A stretch of DNA of 64,000 bases from Chlorophyllum brunneum. Lineage: Eukaryota; Basidiomycota; Agaricomycetes; Agaricales; Agaricaceae. Location: contig OY756142.1 in NCBI GenBank assembly GCA_963576785.1, positions 1,426,001-1,490,000 of the forward strand, given 5' to 3'. The notes below the pieces were generated by a model, which saw only the letters and a program-made list of their open reading frames with translations, did not search any database and was not told the DNA's origin. This document shows positions 26,287-40,296 of this stretch, piece after piece. Both the position numbers and the translations under genes were made by a program. How positions within the stretch are numbered: position 1 is the stretch's first letter; each line of letters begins with the position of its first letter.

Positions 26287-27723
26287 ATGTCCACATTCGA
26301 ATCCCTTATCGCAGACCTGACCCGCGACGCACAGCGTGCGCAGCCCAAGGATGCACTTCAGTTCTGCGCCAACTGGTTCCAGTCTCGACTCGAAGAACAG
26401 AGGGCGAGAACCCGGGACATCCTCTCCCAAAGGTCCAACCTTCTTACTATTCCACAGGAACTCTATAGTGACGGCCCAATTTCCGGTCGGAGGAGTACCT
26501 CGCCTTTTGCCCCGCCTGCGCCACCCGTTGCCATCCATCGTTCATCAATGAGAGCTAGCATCGCCAACAGCCCGTTTGGAACACTGAACGTTCCAGGAAA
26601 CGCGTTACTGCACGCCGATACTCCCAACCCAGCCTTCAGACTTGGAACGCAGGAACAACCACCTACATCGCCCCTCTCATCTACACTTTCTCCGTTCAAT
26701 CGCTTCGATACCATTACCCCCACAGATATTGATCCAGATGACTTTCTACACCCTCCCAATTCTGCTATTTTCCAACGTCGCACTTCAGTTTCTGCTGAAT
26801 CCATCGACGTCGATGCACACCCCGACGCCCCTCCGCCCGTATATCCCAAGACGCCCGAACAAGTCGAGCAGATCAAGGCTATTACCAGAAAACTTTTCAT
26901 TTTCCGCGATCTCGCAGAAGAGCAAGAACGAGCTGTCCTTGGCGCGATGCAGGAACGGTTTATCAAAAAAGGCGAAATCCTCATTCGCCAGGGTGATGTC
27001 GGAGACGCGTTCTATGTTGTCCAGTCGGGCCTTCTCCACGTATTTATCAAAGGACATCCTGAGGGCAAGTACCCTCGAACTGTCGTTCATCCTGAGCTGG
27101 GCACCAAGGTCGCGGATTGTCCAGCGGGTAGCTACGTGGGCGAACTCGCTTTGCTCTATGGGCACCCTCGTGCCGCAAGTGTCCTCGCGATGGAGGATTC
27201 CCACCTTTGGTCACTCGACCGTATGACATTCCGCACAATCGTGCTAAAGCTGGCGCATAAGCGTCGAATGATGTACGAAGGCTTCTTGAGTGGTGTTGAG
27301 TTGCTGTCGTCTGTTGATGCACAGCAGAAGAGCAAGATCGCAGACGCTCTAAACCGGGAAATTTACGAAATTGGGAGGACGGTGGTAGTGGAGGGGGATC
27401 CAGGACAGGACAAGTTCTTCTTGATTGAAGATGGAGAAGCCACCGTTACCCAACAAGGCAGGGAGATCGGTCGCCTCAAAAAGGGAGATTATTTTGGAGG
27501 TCAGCCCACACTCTGAGCATCATTCAGGCATCATTGGGTCTAATATAACATTTTTTCAGAACTTTCCTTACTCCATGAAAAGCCTCGTGCTGCCTCTGTC
27601 GTAGCAAAAACCAAACTCGTGGTGGCTGCACTAGATGCGGCCGCATTCCGTCGTTTGCTTGGGCCCCTGAAAGACCTCATGGAGGAGAAAGCGGGGGGCT
27701 ATAGTTCTGCCTATCGCCGTTAA
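26287..27723 (+). CDS. cAMP-dependent protein kinase regulatory subunit
   Basis: PKA regulatory subunit (BCY1/PKAR), which holds the catalytic subunit inactive until cAMP binds. 458 aa from two exons (26287-27499, 27560-27723). The N-terminal dimerisation/docking helix is FESLIADLTRDAQRAQPKDALQF. The inhibitory site RRTSVSAES (about residue 165) has a phosphorylatable Ser/Thr, as in type II-like fungal subunits; RRSTS occurs earlier. Two cyclic-nucleotide-binding domains follow, each with its phosphate-binding cassette: GSYVGELALLYGHPRAASV and GDYFGELSLLHEKPRAASV. The glutamate and arginine needed for cAMP binding are present in both. It ends GGYSSAYRR. Confidence 0.95.
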
Positions 27724-28019
27724 TGGGATTAATGGTATTTTTGTTATATCTATTGTAGAATATTTAGTTTTGCCGGATCATTGCGTGCCAGCTCATGAAG
27801 TCACTGCTGATTGATACTCAACATTCAAAGTGGCACTGCGCCATTTGACTTGACCAAAACACTCCACGGTCGTGATGGCAACATGAGAGCTACCACACCG
27901 ACGCTCCGAAGCCAGAAGTGTTTGTGGGGTGGGAATGGCTAAGCTACCTCAGCCTCCACTCATCTTGTGTTTTAACGGTTCCCCACTCTCCTTTTTCCCT
28001 TTCTCTGTACTATTTACCC

Positions 28020-29124
28020 ATGGCTGCCCTCGTAAAGAGGCAACTTCCAAGTGGGTAATTCTCCTGGCCCATGGTTGTATCGGCGCTAACATGGCCTGAT
28101 AGATCTCTTCAGTGCCCTTCTGTGAGTTGGCCTTAGTAGTCAGTATATTCCGGATCGTTAACATTACTCCCCAGTCCCCCCCACCAAACCAACACTATTC
28201 TGTGAGCTCAAATGACCATGTCTTGCCCACCATTAATCTATTGCTTAATAGTCCCACCGGGTCAGCTGGGCTGACAATTTCAGAAATTGCTACATTGTCA
28301 GTCACATATGAAAGTCATCTCAATCCATGACCCAGACCACTAATACTTCTTCCTAAAGATCTGATTCTGTTCCAAGTCCTTCCAGTACACCGCCACTCAC
28401 GCAAGCACCCTCAACTGAGGCCAGCTCGACCTCTGCGTCGTCTTCCGCGATTTCATCATCCACGACCTTAACCCCGGGAACGTCAACGATCAGTTCTACC
28501 TCATCAACTGCTCCTGTTGAGAAAACCACTTCAGCAGATGGGGGCACCAATTACGTGACCCTGTACACCACCCCGAGCCCGTCTCCCAGCGTTCAAGCAG
28601 CACCAGCCAACTCCAGTAACGGTTTCTTACAAAACAAAACCCTTTCGGGTATTGTTTTTGCAATCGTCGGTGTAGTTACCCTTGTCATCCTCGTCACCAT
28701 TACAACCATTGCACTCAGGCGAAGCCGGAGGAGGCGTTTGCACAATGAAGCTATCTCATTTAACCCCGCCTTTCTAGGTAGAAGCCTTGATCGTGACTCG
28801 GACGAGAAACGACGGTTCAGCCTCTTGAGCTCCGATCATGGCCACGGTGGCAGCTTCGGCGGCAATTACGGAAGCGGATACACCCCTGCAGCACCTGCTT
28901 GCCTTCATCAAGACCCGTTTAATTCCTCTGCTTCAGAAAGCCACCATAATCTCATCGGACACTCCACTATCGGTAGTTCTTCCAATGGTGTCCGTGCCGA
29001 TCTACACCCTGGTTGGATGTATGGCAAGGAAAAGCTGTCCATCCCCTGCGACAGAGCCAAGAGTCCTGAGAGTGCCATATACCCGCAGCCAGGCAACCTC
29101 AAGGTATATTCGACGCACTCTTGA
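28020..29124 (+). CDS. Ser/Thr-rich single-pass membrane protein
   Basis: Unrecognised protein with the layout of a fungal cell-surface sensor or Mid2-like protein. Exons near the start (MAALVKRQLPS at 28020) are short and their joins are uncertain. From about 28360 one open frame encodes a Ser/Thr/Pro-rich extracellular stretch (PSPSSTPPLTQAPSTEA and onward). One transmembrane helix follows (SGIVFAIVGVVTLVILVTITTIAL), then a basic stop-transfer RRSRRRR and a cytoplasmic tail of about 120 residues with Gly/Ser-rich patches, ending LKVYSTHS at 29124. No enzyme motif is seen. The membrane part is well supported; the N-terminus is not. Confidence 0.55.
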
Positions 29125-29333
29125 TTAACGTGAATTAACACTCACCTCCGTGCACAGATCACCAACGTTTAACTTATGTGATATTCCCCGTATATACCTC
29201 ATTCTGTTCGAGTCACTCTTTTCTCAGGCGAACCCAGTTGTACTGGCGCCAACTACACTCCAGGAGAGTGATTGTACGATTCCTGTTTACAGCAGAGTAA
29301 CAGGAATCCAGTTTTTCAACGAGGTGCTTCTAT

Positions 29334-31633
29334 TTAAGCCTTTTCTTGTATCTGCAGAGTTATTTCGCTTTGACCATTTCCTCTTGTCTCCTGTTGTTGG
29401 CTCTGCCCTTCCCGCCTTCGCCGAATCTCGCCCTGTTCCAGATGATACACCAGATAAGTCACTCCAAGGGTAGCAATGCAGATACACAGCATTGCAATCA
29501 TCCCGTTACGGAATTTTGGTGCATCAGTCGCAGGGTAGAAAACGATGGACCACCACGCATTGACAACGTTGTTCCACATACTACATGAGGCCAGGAAACA
29601 AAAGAAGGGAGATTACGGTAAGCTTGAACCAAGCGGCGGAGGTAGGTTGTGGTACATGTGAGAACGTACTTCATGGATGCCAGGACAACACTCCTTTCTT
29701 GATCATCATCGGCACATATCTCGTTAGCCCACCTATATAGAAAGAGTGGAGCACGGGAAATCAGAATCATGGTCAACTGGCGTCGATGGGAACGGACGCG
29801 AAGGTAGTGGCTTGGCCCGCGTACGAGGCCCCCGCGATATCTGGGCGAGTCATGGGAAATTAGCGACCGTCGTTGATAGGCGTTGGATGGTACTCACAAT
29901 ATGCAAAGAACTTGAGACCTGTCGGGCTACTCCAAACCAGGATGCAGATGGAGGCAATAGCACATGCAACTGACATATAGACTAGGACAGGCCAGCGGAC
30001 ACGGGTATAGTCCGTCCATGTAGCACATACCAGAGTAGATGCGATCCCGACTGCGGTGACCCCGGAGGGATAAAAATCTACGGGCCAGTTAGTGTCAAAT
30101 GAGGTTATACGTGCGTCAGAACTGGCCGGTTTGTTCAACGGTGTACCCCCCCATGGCTTTGAGCCATTGACCCATTAAATTATTCGAACCAAAGCTTTCC
30201 GTTTCTCCGGAGACTGCGAACTAACGAGATTCATCGAGAAACTTCATATTTGCACTGGTGGATGGAGCTCACTAATAAGCTGCATGCATACCATCTCCAC
30301 CCGACCAGAATCCGACGAGCCAGGTTCCAGCTCAAAGGCGGTCGGTCCACCTGTACCTCTCCTTGTAGTCTGGTGTAGGCGAGCTTTCGCTCCTGAGTAG
30401 GGATGAAAAACTGCTCAGCAAGGATAAATACAGTCCAATTCACCTCTTCCGTCAGGTAGAAGGCCTTGGTCGTTTTTGGTAAGTCAGGGAAAACCAAAAA
30501 GCCGTACAATGCCACAGGCATTGTAATTATTCCATCTATAATGAACCTGCGGGCTCGACTTCAAAATCGATTGTGAAGCCTTGAGGATGGACTAAAGACA
30601 TACAGCCAGCGCCAGCCGGTGAGGTGAGATGCTCCATTGAGATTCCTGTAGTAATTAAATACGACCCTCTAGAAGATACACCAAACGCTCACTTGTAAAC
30701 AGCGGCTTGGAGAATTCCGGAGAATCTATTAAACCACGTTGTTATCCTGTCTTCTGTCAACAATGACCATGTACCTACAGAGTTCCCATGAGCCCTGAAC
30801 TTGTGAAGATACCCGAGCGCTTCCCCAATTCAGCGGATTTGTACCAACTACAACGAGCTTGTGGGTGCGATTATATGTGGAGTGGGAAGGACTTACGATC
30901 CGAGAATGTAATGAGTTCCGACAAATGTTGAGGCCTCGGCCATCCCTTGAAAAAAACGGATCGCATAGACCTATGCATGATGGAGATCCAGGCGGTAACA
31001 ATTTCATTGCGGGTGGACTCACCTGGTCAACCCTATGAACTGCACTAGTGCTTCGAAAGTTTTAACCCGAACTTCGTTGTTAATAGTGCCTTACCAGAAT
31101 GTCAAAACGCCCCATACAATCTGCATTGTTGGGAGCCAAATGCGCGGTGACACGATCTGCAACATAAGATTGTCTGACCAACATTAGACTTGAGCGCGTC
31201 TACCGACTGGAAGCATTCGCACTGGGTATCATTCCAATGATATAACCACAAGTAAAGATTGTGGTTATTTTCTGTTAACGAGAAATAGGTTGTCACAATG
31301 GAGGGAATCCCAGATAATGGCCCACGTTCAGCTCTGTTCCACGCATATCAAGGTCTTCTTTCATTCCTGATACGTATGCATTGTTGACGTTAGATCTATC
31401 CAGGTCTGTGGAACTCTGTCTCAGTCATCGCTTCCTGGATGGAGATTCTCACAGTTGGTAAAGTACTGCAAATAATGCGAGATTAACTTTGCGTACGGGT
31501 ATTCCCATGGGCTCACCATCAGACAACAGTATGACAAGATGAACCAGTCAATTTTTAGTAGCAGTCTGGCCTCTTGCTTTGTAGGAGGGGATTCCCCCCA
31601 TAGAAACTGTTTGATGTGATAAAGTCGTATCAT
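29334..31633 (-). CDS. MFS transporter, Dal5/anion:cation symporter family
   Basis: Twelve-helix major facilitator of the fungal allantoate/vitamin/pantothenate permease group. At least nine introns. Recognisable pieces, in order: LLLKIDWFILSYCCLM with YFTN, then DRSNVNNAYVSGMKEDL, ITTIFTCGYIIGMIPS, IVSPRIWLPTMQIVWGVLTF, VYAIRFFQGMAEASTF, VGTHYILGSWYKSAELGKRSGIF, MPVALYGFLVFPDLPKTT, AFYLTEEERKLAYTRL, SGVTAVGIASTLVCATWTDY and ADDDQERSVVLASM. It ends with a Gln/Arg-rich tail (YLVYHLEQGEIRRRREG). Transported substrate cannot be told from sequence. It shares the window with a second member of the family at 58580-61214. Confidence 0.85.
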
Positions 31634-32508
31634 GGTGGAAATGATAAAGGAAGGTCGGTAGTGTGTAGTGCCAGGTATTCAATCTTGATACCAAGTGGCC
31701 GTGGGACTAGGTGCACCATCGTGACCAACGGGATGAATAATTGAGGATCAGAGTTGGAGCACCGGGGATTGGATTTTGCGGTGGTATCAATGGGCTAGGA
31801 TGGAGTAGAGAGGCACTGGACCCACGATGGCATATGCCAACAAAGTTACGTTTTACAGGTATCCAATCTTGAAATTACGCATCAAGCTGAAAGCACCACC
31901 AGGGTTAACCAGGACGCCGAGGGCCGGGTCCGAGTCTGCCCAAATCAGCTCCCATGGGGATAGGAAAGAAGCGTGGCATTCTGATTGTGTGTGGGAACAT
32001 GAACCGTGATCGCTTCTGTTTAACATGAGAACCTCTTTAAAGTCGCACCAACCAATAGCCCTGGGCTTCGATTCCGGACGAGTCTGTGAACCACAAGTGG
32101 GTGGCGCACGGAGGGAGAAAGCTCGGGTAGGTGGGCAGCATTCGTTTGGCGCACCGTGTTATTGTTATGCCTCGCATTTGACCCGGGGGCGCATCATCGG
32201 CGCAGGTGTATGCTCCTTATATCCCCGAGGAAATTTGGGGTTTATTCTGGCGAGAGCAGGCTGGATGCAAAAATAGCCGATTGAGTACTAGGTACCGGGG
32301 GGTCGGGTTGATGATGACGCGTTTCGGCTGGCTTTGGAGGATGGCGGACGTCGAGGAGTGTGCTTTGTCAGAGCGTCTGAGTCAATTCACATTGCCATCG
32401 TTCTCGCCGTGATATCTCAATCTTGCCGTAATCAACTCTTCCCCGCCAACCCAGCTGCCATATAATCCTCTGGTCCCTCTTCTCCAGCTGTTCCGCCCAC
32501 CCTCCCCA
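31634..32508. other. Long intergenic region without gene
   Basis: An 875-base gap lies between the divergent transporter and Ytp1-like genes, the longest without recognisable coding sequence apart from the hydrolase-relic region. Open frames on both strands (for example near 31830-32010 and 32025-32410) have no domain-like composition or intron pattern. It should contain both promoters. Confidence 0.5.
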
Positions 32509-34795
32509 ATGTTTCGCAGAAACACCCTCCTGCCTTCCCTTCTCCTCTTGCTCGCCATACTCTCCCTGCACTATTCCCCAGCTTCGTCTCAGGAACTAGC
32601 GCTCGGAGATATCAATACCCTCATCCGTCGCGATGGAGGGCACGACCACCACAATCCTCATGCCCAACCTGTCCTCGAGCTCAATGAAACCGAGATCCTC
32701 ATGTACCATTCCCCAACCCCCCCTTCGTACTATACCATCGATTGGGAGGAGCCGGAAATGGCTGCCGAGCGACACCCGGGTCTAATCACATCTCATGCCT
32801 TATTTATGGGCCTCGCCTTCTTCGTCGCGCTTCCCATGGGTGAGATCTTGAGAGTCTCCCGGTGGCATTCACCTTGTAACAAACGTCTCACCCGCGTGAT
32901 CAGGCATTGTTCTACGTTCAGTAAAACATGCTGGACACAGCATCGCAGTTGCGTCATTCTACGCCCTCTCCGTTCTTGGCTGTGCTACCAGCGCCTTGTA
33001 CTCTAAGCTTACACCGAACATGTTTGTTCCCGTTCTGCTTGCGTCATTTATGAGTTGTGTTGACATCATGTTCCTTTTTAGGTATCAAGGTCGGTTTTGA
33101 TCCCATATTAGTCCCACGGCTCTTCACCTCGGACGGTTCGCAGGTTCCGTTCACGGTAAACACGGTTATGTCATCCTTTTTCTGGCCTCGCTATTATCAG
33201 CAATCGACATCCTGGCTGCCGCCCGCCGCTTCATCTCTTTTCTCCGGGGAGACGGCCCGAAGTCACTCAAGCTGTTCTGGAACTGCGTTGTTCTAAATAA
33301 AGATATCAATCCTTTGGGAAGCGGCCCCGAGTACACTGGTCTGGTCGTGGAAGAACCAGAAGAGCTCGAATTACCCAAAATTTCTCGGGAATCTTGCGAT
33401 GACGGAGATCTGCGGGAGACAGCACAATGGGCGAACGATGTCCACAATCATCGTCGAAACTTCTCCTTGGCCTCGGATGGGACACTCTTTGGTTCCAGAT
33501 CACCAACCCATTCAGACACCACTCTGCAAGACGCCAAGCTCAGGCGTAGTATAAAGTCCCAAAACTTAATACTCCGCATCGGAAATGGCGCTTTTGCTTT
33601 CTTCGAACGCTTCCTCGTCGTGGTTGGTTTTGTCCAGGTGCTGACCGGGATAGTCATCTACACAGGTATACTTCATTGACTTGATTGCGTGGGTCTTTTA
33701 ACTCCTCATTCTCTCATTCTCTCAAGGTGGCTGCCGTGAAAACTACGAAAACGGCTGCTTAGCACACCTTATCAGTGCGCCCATTACTTTCTCACACCTT
33801 TCATGCTATTGATCTTCGCCATCAGAGGGTGGCATATTCTGGTGCTATGGGCTTTTGACCTTTGCCCGTTTCCTTGGATCTTTTGCTGAGCTCGGATGGG
33901 CGTGGAACCAGGCTCCTCGTGGCGACCCTTACTCTGCTGAGTTTGTTGAATCTTTCGTCATATTCCTCTACGGTATCACAAATACATGGATGGAACGTTT
34001 TGGCGCCAATCCAGGTGATCCATATACTACAAAACAAATTCAGCATATAAGCATCGCGGTGAGCTTAGTGCCTCCAGTCACCGCTCAGGAAATATTCAAG
34101 ATTTTCAGGTTATGTTCTGGTTTGCTGGACTGGTCGGTATGGGTATCGAATCAAAACGTGTACGGAAATGGCTGGCAGCGTCCATCTTCAACTCGGTCGC
34201 AAGCCTATCGAATGCTCCCCGGGAGACCATAACAGAACCTCCGAGTTACAATGGCAGTTTTAATCCATTCCCGGCTCTTGTGATCGGAGTGACGGGTGCG
34301 GCAATGGCCGCCCATTTCCAAACCTACTTATTCCAGGTGTGTTATTCTTAGAAAGTGTCTATACCAAGGCTAATTACAATTGTCCATATCTACAGGTCCA
34401 GATTCACGCTCTATGGGGAAATCTTCTACTTGGATTCTCCGTCCTGAGATGCCTGACCTACTTCTTCCTATGGCTGGGCCCTCCTCGTTCAATTCTTCCG
34501 TCTCGCCCTCCAACCGAGGTTCTTGGCAGCTTCTTCCTCGCCTGTGGTGGTTTAGTCTTCATGTTCTCCACCGAGGAGATCACGCTTGCTGCAATGCGTC
34601 GCGGCAGAGATGGTGGGTTTTTCAACATGGGGCCCGACTGTCATACTGAAGATAAACCTAGATGTTATGATGTTCTTGAATGTTGCCGTCGCCATTACTT
34701 GCCTAGCTTTCTGCTGGACCCTTCTCCTTGTCGGTTTCAAGGGCTGGCTGAAGTCCCGACAATACGCAGGCGTGACCTACAGAACCGCAGCATGA
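32509..34795 (+). CDS. Ytp1-like multi-pass membrane protein
   Basis: Fungal membrane protein matching the Ytp1/DUF2427 layout. A signal peptide (MFRRNTLLPSLLLLLAILSL) is followed by a His-rich luminal patch (DGGHDHHNPHA). A first membrane domain holds LITSHALFMGLAFFVALPMG, then SIAVASFYALSVLGCATSALY and GYVILFLASLLSAIDILAA. A cytoplasmic loop of about 100 residues comes next, then a second set of helices: FLVVVGFVQVLTGIVIYTG, LLTFARFLGSFAELGWAWN, FVIFLYGITNTWMERFG, MFWFAGLVGMGIE, LWGNLLLGFSVLRCLTYFF, FLNVAVAITCLAFCWTLLL. The regular His positions recall cytochrome b561-like proteins. Seven or more introns. It ends GVTYRTAA. Biochemical role unknown. Confidence 0.75.
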
Positions 34796-34980
34796 TACCC
34801 TCACGACTTGGCCTTTCCTGTGTTTCGGCTATTACTTTCAGGCATTACACATGAGTATTTATTTGTTCGACTCCCTGTTCTGACCATTACGATCATGTAT
34901 TTCATCTTGACGATTCGGAATGACAATTTAGTCGAGTGTTCACTCGTATTATCACTCGACATTCGTGGATTCTTGTGCAA

Positions 34981-36386
<1,406 letters not shown>

Positions 36387-36615
36387 GAATATAGATAAAT
36401 GCTGAGCGAACCCAACCCATGCCTAAATCGATTATTACTTCTCACCACCATCAATCTCCGACAAATTACACAGAAAAGCTTGTGACACTTGTTATTTGTT
36501 ACGAGATCCATTGCAAAGGGACAAAAAAATACATGATGCTGGGTAAAAAACGCTGTGAGAGGCGAAAGAGTAACAAGGAGATAGCAACATAGATCATCGG
36601 CGCGAACCCCACTAC

Positions 36616-37576
36616 TTACTCCCACTCCTTGGCAAGCTTGAAATGCCAGTCCCAACCTGAATTTCTCTTCAACAAGTAAGTACGATTGTGAGGGAGCACC
36701 ACACTCACTTGCGTAAACTTCGCCGTCATCATCGACGACGCGGCTTATGACATGGTAGCCACCAGACCGAGCGAGCATTCCTGAAGGGGACTCTTCAGGA
36801 TCAAAATTTTTGATATATGCTTCGCCTTTAGGATGGGGTCCATAAGATCCTAGCATCTGTTCGAGCTTGTCGACTGGAATTGTATTAATGTCACCTCTGC
36901 CCCAGAACGAATTTCCATCACCTTTAAGTCCGGCACGCTTGACCACTTGGATGTATCGGACACCCTGGATAATATGCGATAAGCATTTGACAAGCTCGTG
37001 ACACCACAAATGGGCTCACAGAAATGATGGAATGGTTGACTTTGAATGTTATCCTGACGCTAGGAGCAACTAAGATTAGAGATTCAGCGGCGATGGAAGA
37101 ACTCACTTATATTCGACGCCTTCCTTGATGATAATTGGATTCTTCTTGGTCGCCTCCAACTGGGAAAGATTGTCGATGTCAATAGAAATCTTCTTGCCAG
37201 GGGGTAGTGTGGGAGAGTCTAGTTCAAGGGTCAAGACAGTGACCTGAAACTGTTATCAGCAGATGGTAACAGCAAGGCCATGATAGCTGATTACCTTGGG
37301 GCCAATGCCAGCTCCGCTAGCTCCGGGAGTAATGCCAAGGGAGGCCTTCCAACGAGCCAGACTCTCGTCCTCTGCATCAAGTTTGGCCAGTTCTTCGGGT
37401 GATTTGGAGCCACCGGGATTGTAACCTGGTTGTTGGCCGCCGCGATGGGAGGTCAAAGGGGGCCTGATAGCGGCCATATGACGTACCTGGAGTGGTGGTG
37501 GGCTTGAGCTCGGCCTCGATATCGTCTGCCTGAAAAAAGATGAGATATCTGGCGAGGCAGGAGAGGGTTCAGACAT
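36616..37576 (-). CDS. RDI1: Rho GDP-dissociation inhibitor
   Basis: RhoGDI, which extracts prenylated Rho/Cdc42 GTPases from membranes. The start MSEPSPASPDISSFF is at 37576, followed by a Pro/Ser-rich N-terminus. The regulatory arm is DEESLARWKASLGI. The immunoglobulin-like domain shows VTVLTLELDSPTLPPGKK, YKVRITFKVNHSIISGVRYIQVVKRAG, MLGSYGPHPKGEAY, the isoprenyl-pocket signature EESPSGMLARSGGYHVISRVVDDDGEVY, and the C-terminal WDWHFKLAKEWE. The final exon begins after an intron at about 36660-36710; reading through it would lose the conserved end. The N-terminus is about 30 residues longer than yeast Rdi1. Confidence 0.9.
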
Positions 37577-37957
37577 ACGTTGGACATTCCGGGACTCAGA
37601 GAGGAAGACGGAAGATGTGAGCTCTGTTGTGATCACCCTCAATATCGATTTCACACGACTGCTGTCGCTATTTGCCGGATACGTCCACAAGCAGTAATCT
37701 CTCCTGTTTACATGTCATGTTTGCGACGCAAATGAATTGCTCTGATGACGATTGAAAAGTAGTACAACTAGGGAATTTGTATAACACAAACCAAGTATCG
37801 ACAGGTCTCCGCCGTATCCAACCACTATGCGCCTATCTTATCCATCCATCTTAAAAAAAACGTATACAAGGCAGCAAAAATTAGAGCACAAGTATCAACA
37901 ACAAATATTACGGATGCACATATGCATAGCACGAATGAAATCAAAAATTACCACGAT
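37577..37957. other. Intergenic region upstream of RDI1
   Basis: This 381-base gap lies between two genes on the minus strand. It is A/T-rich toward 37850-37930, where the 3' end of the zinc-finger gene would be processed. No coding signal is seen. Confidence 0.4.
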
Positions 37958-39830
37958 TTAAGACGACTCGACAGGAGAAGGTACCACAGTAGTGGGGTGC
38001 ATGCTTTCTGGGGTTAGCCGAGTCAGCTTGTCATGTAGCCGTAGTATTAATTAACGACACCTTACCTCCTTTGAACCAGCACTTCCCTTTGCTGAGATGG
38101 TAACACTTGGCGCCGTTCGGACAGACATGACCCCAGCAGCATTTGTCACCAAAAGGACAGGGCATGCCTAAGATGTGCGACAGTGAGTGGTGTGAGATAT
38201 ATGAACGACCTGATAATCGGCGTACCATTCTTCAACCAGTTGCATGGGGCCTTCTTAGCGTTCACTGCCAATGAATGTAATTGTTCTGGGGTCAGAACGT
38301 AGTCATGGGCGTATTTGCACAATGCGGCCTAATGTGTGTAGGACCAAGTCATTTTGCGCCCGCAGGGTCTAAAAATATGGCGTACCCCTTTCGAACAGGT
38401 CATGAGATAGTGTTCATTGCAAGGAGGGGGATTTTCTGTCATGTCGTGTTCAATAAGATTCGGCGATAATCCCAACGGAGAACTCTTTTCCACTCACGCT
38501 TGTGCAGAGGCTGGAAGTCCCATCAGCTCGGGTGGTTGCATGAAAGGAAAAAGACGGACCAAGCAGGGATCTATCAGGCGTCCAATGGGACGGGCAGGGG
38601 ACTGTGGGCTGATGAGTCCGCCATTGGAAGTTACGTTATTGGAGGTTCCAACGGTAAGTGGAGCAAGCTTGCGCGTCATCCGGGGGAGCTTATCTGAAGT
38701 AAATACGGAATCCAGCTTGAACTGTGGCAATGGGTGGAGTGGTGCTTCTCGTTCTCCGTTTTCGGACGCTGTAAGAAGAACGACCTTGCCGATGACCTGC
38801 TCCTTCTCCAAAACACTGAAGGTGCTCATGTACGCTGTGGCATCATATCCTATGAAACAATAAGACACCATCTAACACCAACCCATAAATGAGCATACCC
38901 CCAAAGAAGACGCGCAGGGTCTGCGGGAAGCGGGTATAGACCTGTAGGTATTCTGGGCGGTGTGTGAGCGTTTGTGGTTACCAGATAAATCGATCCACCA
39001 ACCTCTGATTTTGGCCTCAGTAGCATCCTTGTTGTTACCTCCATCGATGACAAGGAATCTCGGAGAAGCATGCGTGAAACCCTGGGAACCCCGACATAAA
39101 TTTAGCTGAGAAAGATCTCGGTCATAATTAAAGCACCCACCGCAATGAAGTTGTTAAATTGATCTGGCGTGCAGTAATTTGCATCGAGGAGTGATTCCCT
39201 GAGCACGGTTTTGTTGAAATAGATATTGATCCAGAACGAAAGGCGCCCAAATACGTGAATGTCCTCGTTGGCTAAATACTCGGCGATAGATTGTGTGATA
39301 ATTTGTGCTGCCACTCTGCCACCCTGGTAACCCTGAATGATAAGGTCTTGCTTAAACAAAAATTCGTCCCCGTTAATAACACAAAGAATGAGTGGATCGA
39401 AGTTCTGCACCTCAATCAGACGCAGTTTTCTACTTCGAAGGCACTGGTACGACTCACTGATTTAAAACTGTCCATGCTAGAAATTTGCCGATTGAGGGAG
39501 GCTAGCTGCACATTATGTGCTTTAGCCTCTCTCTCCGAGGCTTCCAGCGCAACGGAATGCGCTTGTTTCCAGACGAGCAACTCCACCTCCAGTTCTGCAA
39601 CACGGCTTTCCAGCTCGGCATTGCGCTGTAGAGTCGCACGAGACAAGTCTTGAATAACTTGACATCAGCAGGAGGGCTTCTACGACAGAGACACATTCAC
39701 TTACTGAGAAGCTTGGTCAGTGTATCGTCCCTGGAGGATGTGATGAGGGATCCGTAGCGTCAGGTATCCAAGGAGGGAATTCGCACCATAACTGTTGATT
39801 CGCCTCGCCCAGAGGCTGGCTGGCCATCAT
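37958..39830 (-). CDS. NYN-like/CCCH zinc-finger protein, copy A (divergent)
   Basis: First of three tandem paralogues. It starts MMASQPLGEANQQLW at 39830. A coiled coil (LQRNAELESRVAELEVELLVW...) precedes a domain that aligns with the NYN-like domain of copies B and C: LCVINGDEFLFKQDLIIQGYQGG, FWINIYFNK, FNNFIAGFTHASPRFLVIDGG, NNKDATEAKI, FPQTLRVFFGGYDATAYMSTF. The acidic DGDG motif of B and C is INGDEF here. After a linker come CCCH fingers: PPPCNEHYLMTC...CKYAHDYVLTPEQLHSLAVNAKKAPC, then CPFGDKCCWGHVCPNGAKCYHLSKGKCWFKG. It ends ESMHPTTVVPSPVESS after a last intron. RNA binding and possible RNase-like function are inferred from domain type only. Confidence 0.72.
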
Positions 39831-40296
39831 TGGCTAAAGTGTGGGGGGTGTAGGTGTGGGGAGTGGATACAGCGTTTAATTGGCATTGGGGACCTTTAAA
39901 CCCAACTTCTTACCGCTCAGAGCAAATTAACATGTAAACAAACCTTCTTTTGACTTCTACGGCCAGGCGAGGAAGGTATAGCTCAGAAAGGGAAGTTAGA
40001 AGGTGATAATGATGCCGTATTATGCTTCGAAAGTCACACGAAAGAAAAAAGCCGCCGTCCAACCAATGACAACTAGGGATTACCTAGGCGCCTATCGAAC
40101 AAATTCTCGTCGTGACTGCTTGTATGGTGCTAAGTGAATGCCGTTAATAAAAATGCTAGCTGAATTCCGATGATCAAAGTAAATGTTACACAAGGAGACC
40201 GTGGTCTTCAATACCCATCGTGACATCGAAACTCCGCGCATATCACAGGCCCTAATTGCTACAGATCATATCCCAACCAAGAATAGAGTTCGGAGG
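39831..40296. other. Intergenic region between zinc-finger copies A and B
   Basis: A 466-base gap upstream of copy A. Short open frames only; no detectable gene. It contains the copy A promoter and copy B 3' end. Confidence 0.4.

Noticed and set aside
31827..32412. Short plus-strand frames in the transporter/Ytp1 spacer
   Set aside because: No domain, no intron pattern and no similarity to other proteins in the window; treated as intergenic.
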